From assembly GCF_030247195.1 (NCBI RefSeq), contig NC_080671.1, positions 69,067,412 to 69,131,411 of the forward strand: a DNA stretch of 64,000 nucleotides. The letters are read 5' to 3'. Under the pieces are notes generated by a model. That model ran no database searches. It was not told the origin of the DNA and saw only the letters and a program-made list of their open reading frames with translations. Every line of letters begins with the position of its first letter. Position 1 is the first letter of the stretch. Positions 23,621 to 35,089 of this stretch are shown in pieces. The position numbers and the translations under genes were made by a program. Source of the DNA: Topomyia yanbarensis. Lineage: Eukaryota; Arthropoda; Insecta; Diptera; Culicidae.

Positions 23621-26039
23621 AATGATTAAACATATGTACGAAAAATTCGTTTTATGAAAACTGTCTGTACGAAACTAATTCGATTTACGAATATATTCTC
23701 TCAGTGCAATTATTCACCACCCTAGCAAGAAGAGATGCGTAGCCATCGCGCAGATAACGACGTCCGGTTTAGTTTGGGTGATCTGTATCTCCACCGTAAT
23801 CATTATCGTCATCACCGCCATCGTTGAAAATGTATTATCTACATGCACTATGTTGCAACCACGCTTTGCTGCCTACGTACGTGCAAGTTCGTGTTATTTC
23901 CAATCAATTCCGGATCGCAAATGGTTTCCCCAACTCTTTCTCGTTACCGACCATGACTGCGTCCTTTGCTTGCTTATGTGGCTGATGCCGGACAAACGGG
24001 GAGAACTGTACCCAACTGTACCAACCGACCACCGTAAGCCCCATTTGTAGATGTGTTGTGGTCCCTTCTTCTCCGTTGTCTATAGCCACGGGCGGGTGAT
24101 GGGTGACTGTCGAATTCATCTGTACACTACGTATCACAATAGCCCAGGCATTATAACATACTTGTCAGTGAAGAGCGAACTGATGATGCTAACAGGACAG
24201 TATTGGATGAGTGTTTCAATTTGAATAAAATGATAAATTTTAAAATTTTGTATAGACCAGCACCTCTGCCCAACCAATAAATTTGATTTGCAACATGGAA
24301 CAGCTAACAGATGTTGAAAACTTTTCAAAGAAGATGTTAGTAGTGTAAATGCAACTGTTCACATCTCTAACAATTCTTAGTTTGATTAATAAAGTAAATT
24401 TGACATGACATGTTGGCATTCAGAGTTATTTTTGGTTGGACAATGGTCCGACATACTTTTAGCGAAGCATCATTTCTATACTCTGTAAATGTGCATATTT
24501 TTATAACGACATAGAAAATCGATTCGAATTTTCTTTCGGGAAACTACAGAAGCTTTTTCGTGGATTGGTCTTATATCTAAATATTGAGGAATTTCTTTTT
24601 CATAGAATGGTAACGACCGTTAATGTTCGAAATTCAACAATTGCTTTTGTTTTCAATTTTCTGACCTAAAACAGCTAAAAAAATCTAATGAAATCGAGTA
24701 GGTTCTGTATTGTTAGACTTTTCGTCTGAAATTTTGTCGATGATGATCGGTGTAGTCATAACTGGGATGATTATAAAACAGTTGTGTGCCCAAGAGTAGA
24801 CTCAATCTCAAATATTGCCCCAATCCAATGAATTAATCCGAATACAATGTACGACTCGACCAGTCTTCGTAGAAATTCTTAAAAGTTTTCCGAAAGAAAA
24901 TAGCTGTTTTTCAACCGTTAAGTTTTTTCGAGCATCGTTCGTTGTTTCGAGTTCCCAGAAAAAAAAAAAACTTTTCGGATTCTTTGATAATCGTCCAAAG
25001 TTCCAATACCACTAAACAACCCCTACCAAAGAAAGAAGAAGTTTGCAAATGTATTTTTTATCATCTGTACCCTCAATCATCTCGTGCTTCCCCAATTGCC
25101 GTGCCACAGTTTCGTGCATGATCATAAACAACAGTATTGCATTGGCACTCCCTAACCTAAAATTCAAGGATAACAAATCTAGCAAACATCCAATTTTATT
25201 CACAAGCTTCCCGTTTGTGCTGTATCACGAACGTCGGACACCAACCGGAGTAGCAGCCGCAGCAGCAGCAGCCTGTTGGTTGTTGAAGCTCAGACCTGAC
25301 CCCTGGTAAGTAGGAGTGGGAGCAGAAAATCGATCCGCGCTCCAGCAGCGCTGCGAAATACTACTACTACAACCGTTGCCAGCAGATGAGGTATAGCGGA
25401 CAGGATTCCAACCCGGCCTGGCCCGAGGAAGGGGTGGACTGGCAAGAGGTGTGATGCCCCAGGAGATAGCATTCCGGTAGCCGGGATAACTACGATGACG
25501 GTGAGCGTAGTAGTTTTTCCCGGGCAATGCGTGATTGCTTCTTTTCAGAGCGAATCAAACAACGATCGGAAGACGAAGAAGACAATAATCAATTCGGAAG
25601 AAATGAGGTGGTGGGTTAAACTGGGAATCATTTCTACCAAAAGTTGTTTTTCTTCATCGTTTGGTTTTCTGCGTGATTTCAGCTGGTCCGGGGTGGGGTT
25701 GAACGAACAATGACCACCCCAAAAGTTGGCACAGTTGAATCGTAACAGGCACGCGAGGTAACAAAGTTCCGGGTAAAAATAACTGAGCTTAATGTGAGGT
25801 TCATTCACGTGGAAGGGCGAAGTGGATTTTACTGGGTGGTTCGCAAGTTGTGATAATCATAGACAATCAGGATCTTTGCTTCAAAATTCTTACGTCTAAT
25901 TGGTCTACGCATAGACCGCAAAGAATTCTCTCATTTTTTTGTAGATTTTGTTATTCGAACTGAACAAAATGAAAGAATTGTGTGTGTTTTATAGGGTAGA
26001 AAAATTTTCAAAAATACCCTGAACTCAAGGAAAGGGTTA
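23621..26039. other. Unassigned region with a GC-richer island at 25.2-25.8 kb
   Basis: From 23700 to 24130 the sequence is moderately GC-rich without a recognisable product. The section 24130-25030 is AT-rich and empty. From 25200 to 25810 there is a GC-richer block with a CAG/GCC run and a possible exon (listed separately). No transposon ends were recognised. Confidence 0.35.
25225..25527 (-). other. Possible coding segment, Ala-run, unrecognised
   Basis: A 100-codon minus-strand frame has a biased, protein-like composition: PGKNYYAHRHRSYPGYRN near its start, a Ser/Gly-rich centre and NNQQAAAAAAATPVG near its end, like low-complexity linkers of insect regulatory proteins. The plus strand also has an open frame here ending at a good splice donor match, TGGTAAGT (25305-25312), so either strand could be the real one, or neither. 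I do not recognise the product. Confidence 0.2.
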
Positions 26040-27546
26040 GGGTAACCACCCTCGACTCGCTAAAACAACTACTCTTGCCACCGAACCTGATTCCTCCTCA
26101 GTACTGCCTTACGGCATGACTTCGGGCAGGTATTGGCACATGAATTGATTCAGGCACCATTCTGAACATGTACGAATCTCCCCAGAGGTGGGCGTAGCGT
26201 AGTTGGTAAATCGATTACCTTGTACGCAGCGCATTTGATTTCGAGTCCCGACCCCGCACATAGGGTTAGAAATTTTTCATAAAAGATTTTTCTACCCCGA
26301 AGAGGCGAATGACCTTAAGATTAAAACCTCTATAATCGAAATAAAAAAAAAACATGTACGGATGTGCCAGGCTCTGCGCCTTCAGCGCCTTTCGTATTTC
26401 ATCCGGATCGGGGGCTATCTTTGATTTCAGTCACCTCGACGCTTCTGCTAGCTCGTCGTTAGTCACTTGTCGATCATTCACGTTTGCCGTTTCTTCTTAG
26501 CTGTATATTGTCGGTGGTCAGGTAGTCTGATCGATCTACAGGAAGAAGCCTTCAACTAACGTCAAAGGGCCCTTCATCTTCGCCATCACGACTCTGTACG
26601 TGTTCTCCGAGGGATTGGCGTCTACATCTAGGCATAGCTCCTTGTTGAAATATGACTAGCTAAACTTGATCTCTAATTTTAAAGTGACCCTAGCTTTCCG
26701 GATCACAGCATTGCGCCCCTCTCTATCTGACTCCAATCCTGTTCTCTGAGCCAGCCTTCTGTCACTGAGTCAAGCAGCGTATAGCGTACTGAACGTCTCG
26801 TTCTACCAGGAAGCTGGATGTCGTGTCGTGCGTGGCTTCAGTTTTCGCGGCATTGTGGTGTCGCAAGCCGTTACAATTCTTCTTGTCAGGTCAGCCGTAC
26901 GTTCGGCTCGCCCGGTCCGGCCGAAGTGCCTCCATGAAGAGATCTTTGTTCAAGGTCTTCGTCTTCCACTTTCGCTCTCCGCTGGATCTTTTCTGTGCTA
27001 CCAATGAGTTCCAGTCTCTGGCCGCCATCAGTGAGGAACTGCAGAACGTAAAGCCGATGATAGACTGTCTATCTTCGCTAGAGCTTCCTGTGGGATACAC
27101 CCTCTTGTGTTGGTTACTCTACTATCCCACTCCACAGCACAGGCATTTGAGTCACCACCAATGACGACTACTGGTTTTCGGTCGATCAACTACTCAGTTA
27201 ACTGCTCCAGCATTAGGCTGAACTACTCCACTGTCCACATTGTAGGCACGTAACAGCTGCACAGGAAGACGCCGTTGATTTTGGCGATTGCGAAGTCTTC
27301 GTATAACTTGTATCGCACCCGTTCCCGTTGTATCCGCCACCCAGTTACCGTTGTCAGTAACTTTGCCTACTTCCAGCGCCTTATCTGCAGTGTCACCTCT
27401 AAACGAATCATCGCTGTCTGAGTGCCTCCGTATACCTTCTTTAACCGGATCGTCATGTGTACTTCGCCAAGGTTACACTGCTGCTTCAGTGCACCTCTCG
27501 GTTCGTCTTCTGTCGTGATTTCATCAAGGTCCTTGATGAAACTTTA
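26040..27546 (-). pseudogene. R1-like non-LTR retrotransposon relic
   Basis: Read on the minus strand from 27546: the end of ORF1 (CNLGEVHMTIRL, then VYGGTQTAMIRL in the same area), then after a deletion the endonuclease, with KINGVFLCSCYVP and VVVIGGDSNACAVEWDSRV at about 27130-27170. The usual motif there is GGDFNAWAVEWGSR, so the Phe of GDFN is replaced. Downstream (27060-26400) come frameshifted remnants of the endonuclease end and the reverse transcriptase start. Stops and shifts occur throughout, so it is long dead. The R1-like label rests on the endonuclease wording and is moderately secure. A SINE interrupts it at 26178-26350. Confidence 0.7.
26178..26350 (+). mobile_element. tRNA-derived SINE with target duplication
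   Basis: Begins near GTGGGCGTAGCGTAGTTGG (Pol III A box) and has GATTTCGAGTCCC 40 bp later (B box), followed by a body and an A-run. The direct repeat AACATGTACGAAT / AACATGTACGGAT (26165-26177, 26351-26363) is the target duplication. Box spacing and poly(A) end are typical of mosquito tRNA-related SINEs (Feilai-type families). It lies in the R1-like relic and is therefore younger. Confidence 0.85.
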
Positions 27547-27940
27547 TAGGTTTCACCGGCATGGAAGACTTAACATTTTTCACAGTCAATAAGATTATTT
27601 TAACTCAAGCGCAAATTTTTAAAAAGGCCTAGACGTTTCTATGTGCGTTAATTTCAATTTTTTTGGGGACTCTATTTTATACAGCAAAATTATCTGAGAA
27701 CGAGTTACAGGGAATGAATACTTCTTCACGAGAAAAATTAAACATTGAAAAAGAAATGTTGCGTCATTTTTCGTAAAAACAAAAATTTATGTTAAAAATT
27801 AAAATTGCAAAACCCATTTTTTATATTTCGTCAACAAAAACCCAAAGAGAAAAGAAACATTTTGAATGTGATTGCATGATGGAGAACTTACCAGTAAAAA
27901 AATTTCTAACAACTACTTTATGCAGTAAACTTCTATATAA

Positions 27941-28423
27941 CTTTTTTACATTTTAACGACATTCAATTAGCTAGAAAAGCTAGAAAGGGTAGGGTAGGGA
28001 AAGTTGTGAAAATTAGAGCCATAGTACTCAAGTGAGAGCAAGGATGTGAAGTAAACAAAACTAGAAGTGGCAAGGTCATAAGAACAGGCTTAATATCGTA
28101 CGGGTTTAATCTTTGTCTTTTGTTATTGAGGGTCGAGCTTAGGCAGTATAACTACGAATCACCCGAGTTCACTAACATGTGTCCTGATAAAGGCAGACGT
28201 GCCTATCTTTACCGTGACAACCGACTGTCTCGACCCTCATTAACAGAAAACAAAGATTAAGCCCGTACGATATTAAGCCTGTTCTAATGACCCTGCCACT
28301 TCTAGTTTTCCGATCTGTTTACTTTACATCCTTGCTCTCACTTGAGTACTATGGCTCTAATTTTCATAACTTTCCCTACCCAGTAATCTCTAGCTAATTG
28401 AATGTCGTTAAAATGTAAAAAAG
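27941..28423. mobile_element. Foldback hairpin element in the pogo-like 5' end
   Basis: Two arms of about 200 bp match as inverted repeats almost base for base, starting at CTTTTTTACATTTTAACGAC and ending with the reverse complement. The central loop is about 70 bp. The motif ACTT(C/T)TATATAAC lies on both sides (27929-27940, 28459-28471) and may be the target duplication or a repeat native to the pogo end. There is no coding content. Confidence 0.8.
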
Positions 28424-28471
28424 AAAATGTGACTAACATAGTCGAAATTAAAAAAAAAACTTTTATATAAC

Positions 28472-29512
28472 GTTCCCTCGATATAACGCATCTTCGATAT
28501 AGCGTTACTCGATCAGAGCTTTAAACAATTGAAATCCCTGCGTGAACGCGAAAGAAAACGAAATTCAATTCATGCCCGCTGCGATGAATGAAATTTTTGG
28601 TTCGTTTCCCTCGTCATTCGTTCTCGCGACGCAGCGCATTCAGGTTCGGACATGTTCGGTTTCAGAAGCAAACTGAATATTGTTGCTATGCTAGCTGTGA
28701 GAGGGATTATTGAGCAATAGTGCACCAGATATAGATAACGCAGTTCACTTATGCTCGTTCATGTAGAAAATTCTAACTTCTGCCTTCAAACTGTCCCCAC
28801 AATAACAAATGAATGCTTTGTTTGGTGAATGAATTTTTAATTCCTCTGCACTTCGATTCTGCATGAAATTTCAGTCAGTTGGAAAGTGAATGAATGAGCG
28901 AGGCGTTGAATTCGAATGTCGGTTTCGGTAAATGCAAGCAGAAATAGGTAAATTGATTTTGAAATTTCGTGGCACTGCTCGATATAACGTACACATTTTC
29001 CAAGTAATTTTACAGTTTCAAATTTCGCTTCCAGTAGTATTAAAAGTTATTTTAACTCTGTACATAAAAATCATATAAGGCCTATAGGATTCCGGGTTCC
29101 ATGTAAAATTGCCTTTTTATATTCTCAAACTGTTATTCTCATCTTTTTCCTATTGTGGTCATATTGAACATATTAGTAGGAAAAGTGTTTGCTACCTCTG
29201 TTCAATTCCGAGGGTTGATCCAATTGTTTCTTTCGTTCGAACACAAGTTCTTTACATTTTCATAGTTTAAATAAATTTGTTATTATGCTTCAAAACTGAA
29301 GCGATAGTTGCTTCGTTTATCAATATGATAGAAACTACATTAAAAGAGAGTAAAATTTTACTGTCTCCATACATTTACTGGTCGATTCAATCGTCTCGCT
29401 CTAACATTTCGTTACCCATAACTTAAACATATATGTACCCGAGGAGATATCAAACTCGGTCTAATCCTAACCGGCTTGCCTTGATCGGCTAAGAATTTTA
29501 GTTGGCCACGGA
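28472..29512. other. 5' non-coding part of the pogo-like element
   Basis: Contains repeated CGATATAACG/GCGTTACTCG motifs close to the left end and again near 28980. No frame for the missing N-terminal DNA-binding half of the transposase was recognised here, so that part is deleted or too decayed. Confidence 0.4.
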
Positions 29513-30599
29513 ATGAGTTCCAGCCAAGAAATATTAGTTCAGGCTCAAAAATTTTATTCACGTATAATTGGTGAGGGTGAATATGGGAGCCGTGGGTACG
29601 TTAATAAATTTATTAAAAGGAATGATTACGCCATCTCAAGATTACGGGAGAAAAATCTATCTAGTGATATAGGGGTTATCGATCAATATGTTATAGATTT
29701 CTGTCAAGAAATGCGTAGCTGGAACTTGCTACCGTGTCAGATATTCAACGCCGATGAGAGTGGTTTATACTTCAAAACTATTGCATCAAATGCATGGACG
29801 ACGCGAGATTTGTTTAAAACGTGTTTTTTTTATGAATTTGTTCCAAAATTTACAAACTTTTTGGAACAATCAGGCCTCCCTGTGAAAGCTGTTTTGGTAT
29901 TAGACAATTGCTCTGCGCATTACAGTACTGAGAAACTACAAACAAGTGGCGGATCCAGTTGTAAATTTTTACCTTTCAACACAACTGCTGTCATCCAACC
30001 AATAGATCAGCATGTCATTCAGATAGTGAAGGCCCGCTACAAAAAGATCTTAACAAGTGACGTTCTTGGAAGAGGCGAGCAATTCCACAATATCGTCGAA
30101 CACGTCAACATTAAAGACGCAATATTTTGGATTCAACAAGCGTGGAAAGGTGTTCCTGAATCAGCCATTAAAAAATCCTGGAAAATGCTGTATCAAGAGT
30201 CACCAGATGATGCTGAAGACAATTTACCGTTGTCCGTACTGCAAGAGCGGCTAAGGAACATAGTGAATAAAATCAACAAACTTGAAACAAGTGATGAAGA
30301 GAGCGCGAAATTCGAAATCCTGAAGGACGATGAAATCGTTGAAAAAAAGCTCAACCCGTCAGCTGCTGATACATCCTACGCTACCATCCAGGAGGACGAC
30401 GCGAAAAAGCCTTTATGTCTCTGCATTTCTTGATCCTGAAGATAAAAATGTTAACATTTCGGATGAGTCTGCTTTGAAAGCCGCCGATGTACTTGTTGAA
30501 TATGCTGAAGAGCAAGATTGGCCACTTAGCGGTCAATTTTCATTTCATGCTCGTACAATGTTTCTATTAATTGGTTTTCTTTGGTTAATAGACATATAA
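29513..30599 (+). pseudogene. pogo/Tigger-like DDE transposase, truncated and frameshifted
   Basis: Residues about 10-75 of the open frame resemble the C-terminal half of a CENP-B type DNA-binding domain. FNADESGLYFK gives the first catalytic Asp, VLVLDNCSAHYSTEKL the second, and LPFNTTAVIQPIDQHVI the third (Tigger/jerky-type QPID). Between the first two, only about 45 residues are present where the family usually has about 100; the text jumps from the GLYFKT motif straight to NAWTTRDLF, so an internal deletion is likely. The first frame ends at 30433; a shift near 30410 continues DESALKAADVLVEYAEEQ to 30599. ATG 29513 is merely the first in frame; the true N-terminus is missing. Confidence 0.85.
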
Positions 30600-31077
30600 G
30601 TTGATAACACTCTTTTTCTTTTGATCGCTATGCTAAATCCTGAAATTAAAGAAAGGGATTTTCAAAAAGTACGATGGAATGCATATTTTGAATAAATTAA
30701 GTTTTTTTTACATATAAGTACTCAAGTGGTAGTTTCTATTTCGGCATTCGCTCGATATACCTGGTCTGCAAAATAGCTTCCCAATAAGACTGCAAAACCC
30801 ACACAGAGCACCCACATATTGGAGGCTTATAACATTCGGTTCCTGAATTGCGTCTACGCAAAAGTGATTGAAAAGAGAGCTTAAAAAATACTTTGAGTAA
30901 ATAAACTTATATTTTAAGTCAAATTGTTCATAAGAAAAATTGTTTCACACTGCAAGTTGGATTATATTTTCAATATTAGCTATACATGGTCGAAATTCAA
31001 CATGATAATATAGAATGAACAACAATTCTAAGAATTTTTTTAGCGTGCATTGTGTTGAAAAAATTCAACACAATGTA

Positions 31078-31892
31078 AGGGAAGATGGGGTAAAACGCAC
31101 CCCCTAAGGAAATATGGTAATAACTCAGCTATAGAACATTAATTGGGAGAATTTAATTAATGATATCATTTAGTCAACATTTTCCTCAGCAATCAAAATC
31201 ATATCACTTTAAAAAAATTCAATAACATGAAAAATATTCAATTCTTTAAAATTATTCAAACTTACCTTTTGAAAAATAAGCGGGGCAAAATGCACCTGTG
31301 CGGGGGTAAAATGCACCACAACAACGGGGTATAATGCACTACAACAACGGGGCAAGATGCACCGCAACAACGGGGCAGAATACTCGGTGATCAAGGAAAT
31401 AGTTTTGTTTTCTGACGGGATTTCACAAAAGTGTGCCATTAAATAGCCTTAGGTTATGCAATCAGTAGGTTTTTTCAATTTTCAATTAAAAAATCAGCAA
31501 AATCAAAGAAGAGGGCATTTTGCCCCCGATGGAGCAGATATATAAATTTAACAAAAAGTGATATATTTAGTAAATTTTTCATATATAGTGCGACAAAATA
31601 ATGAGCTACGGTATAAATAGAACTGGAATGCACTGATATAGTAGTAAAACAACATTTCTAAGAGCTGAAAATCCTTACTGCACAGCTACAACCATTACAT
31701 GAGAAGAGCACGTTATTGTTTATTGTTTATTTCTCGAGCTGTTATTGATGTACGGTTATCAAACTTTGGCAGTGTATGTTTACAATGGCGGAATTCCGAC
31801 TGGTGTTACTCTTTTCTAGAAATTTTCAGTAGTTTTCGATATAAGCAAGGGGTGTATTTTGCCCCGGGGGTGCGTTTTACCCTATCTTCCCC
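31078..31892. mobile_element. TA-flanked element with GGGAAGATGGGGTAAAACGC ends
   Basis: The terminal inverted repeat is about 27 bp with two or three mismatches, flanked by TA (31076-31077, 31893-31894). Inside, a 23-24 bp tandem repeat (31301-31390) and a second GGGGTGCGTTTTACC-like block echo the end sequence. No transposase is present. It sits 20 bp inside the right end of the pogo-like element, between AATG and CGTTATATCG, so it is younger than that element. Confidence 0.8.
31301..31390. repeat. 23-24 bp tandem repeat, about four units
   Basis: The CGGGG(C/T)A(A/T)AATGCACC(A/G)CAACAA unit starts at 31301, 31325, 31348 and 31371. Units carry GGGGTAAAATGCACC, a variant of the terminal repeat of the enclosing element. 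Confidence 0.85.
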
Positions 31893-33237
31893 TACGTTAT
31901 ATCGAAGTTTATCTGTACATGTTTTTATATTTCATGCTAATTGACATACAAAACTATAATTTTATTTTAGAATATAATTCTAAGTATCATTTAGAATCAC
32001 AATGCATTTCACAAAAATCTCCCACTATGCGAAGGTTTTCGATACATTTATAATTTTGCTTCAACAAAAACAATTAATTCGTGTAATTATACACTTTTTA
32101 AAAGTTATTCGCGTTACCCAATCATAAAATGTCAACAATCTAATGTTTATCATTTTAAAGACGTAAAAGAAACTTTTTTAGTGTATTTGGATTATGGAAA
32201 AGCTTTCAATAAAAAAGTTTTCCTAACAACAACTTTTGACATATTTCTATAATTTATATTATTTGCAGTCAAAAATACAATTTTATTTTTGAATATTATT
32301 CTGAACGCCATTTTAAATTGAAATGCTTATAACAAAAAAAATCTGAAATGCGGTAGTTTTCGAGATAAATTTTGTTTTAGCAAGAACAATTGTTTTGTTT
32401 TATTACGACCTCTTCATAAGTTACTCGCGTTTGTCAATCAACAACAATAGGTTCTTCAAAAGGCTCATAACACTTCCTGTAACTTCCATATTAATATTAA
32501 GGCGGTATTGTAAACCATCTGAAAGCCATACAAAAACAATTAAAATATTATTTAACCATAGGGTCGGATGATTAAACTATACAGGGTGCTTGGGTCATGG
32601 TTAACAAGCTCTCGAAAGATGTTTGATATTTTGAGAAAAAGGTCGTTCTACGTATGAGTAGAACGGCATCAAATCTCAACAGTTACAAAGTTATTGAACT
32701 TTTTGTGTTAAATACTTGTCTTAAAATATATCTATAACTCGAAAAGTATACCTTGTATTTCAAATCTTGCAGGTCCATTGGATAGGTGATAAAATTTCCC
32801 ATTGATCGATGTCACATGTTTCAGAGAATGAGGTTAACTAACCTTTCCAAAGTAATTTATTTAAAATTTAACAATTTTGATCGATTTTCCGTTCATTTCT
32901 GAAAAATCTTAATAGTTAACATCATCATTTTAATAATTCAGATTATTAGTCTTGAAGAGCCGCATAATTTGCTCTTTGACATGACACACTTATCTTTTCT
33001 TGTTTTCGTGTCTTTGGGTTATTGAACTTTTCACATTACTAGCTCTAGTTGAAACGGTATGGCACTTATTGTACTTTTTTCTTTTTATTCAAAATCCAGA
33101 AAAATTTCACAGAGAAAAATGTATTAATACTTTTCAGTTAACTGAATTATTTTTAGAGTTCATTTAGATGTATATTAGTTTAAAGTTAGTGTTATTATTA
33201 GTATTTTTAATTATTTCCTTAAAGTAGTAAATAATAA

Positions 33238-34430
33238 TCAAATGTTTACCCTGCGACAGATCCTAGATAAATTCCGGGAATACAACTAGCAAACACACCA
33301 TCTATTTATTGATTTCAAAGCGGCGTACGATTCAGTGAAAAGAAACGAGTTATGACAGATAATGGTAGAACATGGTTTTTCGACGAAACTGATTAGGCTG
33401 ATTCGTGCAACGCTGGATGGATTGAAATCAAGTGTTCGGGTTGCGGATCAGATTTCGACGTCCTTCGTAACCTCAGACGGATTGAAGTACGGTGATGCGC
33501 TGTCAAACTTGCTGTTCAACATTGCTCTTGAAGGTGTCATCAGGAGAGCAGACGTGCAGAGGAACGGTACCTTCGTGACTCAGTCGCATATGCTCCTAGG
33601 ATTTGCGGACGATATTCATATCATTGGAATCGACCGCCGAGCCGTGGAAGAGGCATTCGTGCCTTTTAAAAGAGAGACAGCAAGAATTGGTCTCACAAGC
33701 AACACCAGCAAGACGAAGTACATGACAGCTGGAAGAATACGTGGGTCCAATAGTGATGATGGTGGTGAAGTGGTGTTAGGTGGTGATAAATTTGAAGTAG
33801 TGCAAGAATTTATGTACCTTGGAACTCTAGTGACGTGCGATAATGATGTTACCCGCGAGGTGAAAAGGTGTCTTGCAGCTGCAAATAGGGCTTTTTACGG
33901 ACTTCGTAGCCAGCTGAAGTCCCGTAGTTTGCAGACGAAGACAATATTCGCGTTGTACAAGACATTGATAGTTCCGATTGCCTTGTACGGCCATGAAACG
34001 AGGACGTTAAAGGAAGTTGATCGTAGAGCGTTCGGTGTCTTCGAACGTAAGGTGCTGCGAGCAATACTCAGCGGTAAAGAAGAAAATGGCATCTGGCGGC
34101 GTCGTATGAATCACGAGTTATAACAAGTATATAAAGGAGTGGATATTGTCAAGCTAATAAAAAACGGCAGGCTGCGGTAGGCTGGTCATGTGGTACGAAT
34201 GCCGGAAGTATGACAGACGAAGATAATATTCAGTAGAGAACCGGGAAGAGGCCGACGACTCCGTGGCAGGCCGCGTACACGATAGCTGTTTGCGGTGAAA
34301 GAGGACCTAAAAGCACTCAATGTCCAGGGTGACAGGAAGAGATTGGCCCAGGACCGCGTCCAGTGGAGGAGAATTCTTCACTCGGCATAGATTCAACGAA
34401 GCGAATTGTTGCTCATAAAGTATCAAGTAA
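33238..34430 (+). mobile_element. 5'-truncated RTE-like retrotransposon copy
   Basis: Flanked by an exact 11-bp duplication GTAAATAATAA (33227-33237, 34431-34441); the paired element at 55087 has the single uninterrupted site (55729). It holds the reverse transcriptase end listed next and a short AGTA-type 3' tail, as in RTE elements, which end in short tandem repeats instead of poly(A). Confidence 0.8.
33300..34400 (+). pseudogene. RTE-like reverse transcriptase fragment
   Basis: Starts in motif A (IDFKAAYDSV at 33312) with a stop a few codons later, then a 253-codon open frame 33362-34123 with LLFNIALEGVIRRAD, GFADDIHIIG (catalytic Asp pair intact), VQEFMYLGTLVT and the family's C-terminal YGHETRT...GVFERKVLR and GIWRRRMNHEL. 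Decayed remainder follows to about 34390 (AGHVVRMPE and QWRRILH in shifting frames). The homologue at 35102-36118 is better preserved. Substitutions such as GLKYGDALS for GLRQGDGLS suggest an older insertion. Confidence 0.85.
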
Positions 34431-35089
34431 GTAAATAATAAACATCACCATTATTAATAATATTATCATGGAATTAATGGATCTCAGCAAGTTCTACAAT
34501 TCTTCCTTTTAATCCTTTCAATTATCTCTTTTTGTTTCGACGTAAAATAATTTCATTATGCATATGCAAACCAACAATTTATATTTATGGTGACATGACG
34601 CTATGTTAACTATTAAATAGCAGCGAAAAGAAAAGCGAATGGGAAGTGTCAATTAACAAGTTATGGAGAATGTTAAGGGGGATCAAATGAACAATAGTAA
34701 CGATAAATTTTGTTGATTAATAATTAGAATAATTATAAATCTCTCCAAAAAACGCAAATATTGAACGATTTTTTTTCTCCAAATATGACAGTCAATCACC
34801 CCTATAGAGGTTCTTAATCATGAATTAAACACCCTGTATAGTTGAATCATATTTTGGTTGTTTTCATGTTGCTTTCAAATCGCCTTAATGTCAAAGGGAA
34901 AATTTCAGAAAATTTTATGGGCCTTTTGAAAAACTTATTGTTGTTGATGGTGAAACGCGAAAAACTTATGAAAAGATAGTAATAAAACAAAATATTTGTG
35001 TTGTTAAAACAAAATTTCAAATATCTCGAGAACTACTAAATTTCAGAAAATTTTTGTTATACGCATTTTGATTTAAAATGGCGTTTAGA

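Larger units (their letters stand above)
27921..31915 (+). mobile_element. pogo/Tigger-like DNA transposon in the left arm
   Basis: The ends CAGTAAACTTC(T/G)ATATAAC (27923) and its reverse complement (ending 31915) form a terminal repeat, with TA on both sides (27919-27920, 31916-31917). The uninterrupted right arm of the host foldback element has the corresponding single site (near 36385), confirming insertion. Extra copies of the CGATATAACG motif occur inside near 28480 and 28980. It carries a broken DDE transposase and two nested insertions (27941-28423, 31078-31892). Confidence 0.8.
32582..34836. mobile_element. TA-flanked CAGGGTG element, copy 1
   Basis: Lies at the centre of the foldback element. 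The ends CAGGGTG...CACCCTG are flanked by TA, and subterminal sequence (GGTTAA(C/G)AA..CTCTCGA, ATATTTGGAGAAAAA type) is inverted at both ends. The interior matches 55087-56665. It contains a retrotransposon insertion at 33238-34430, without which it is about 1.06 kb. It carries no transposase. Confidence 0.8.

Noticed and set aside
31301..31390. Short regular repeats resembling a CRISPR array
   Set aside because: Units are contiguous with no unique spacers, lie inside a transposable element, and the sequence is eukaryotic.
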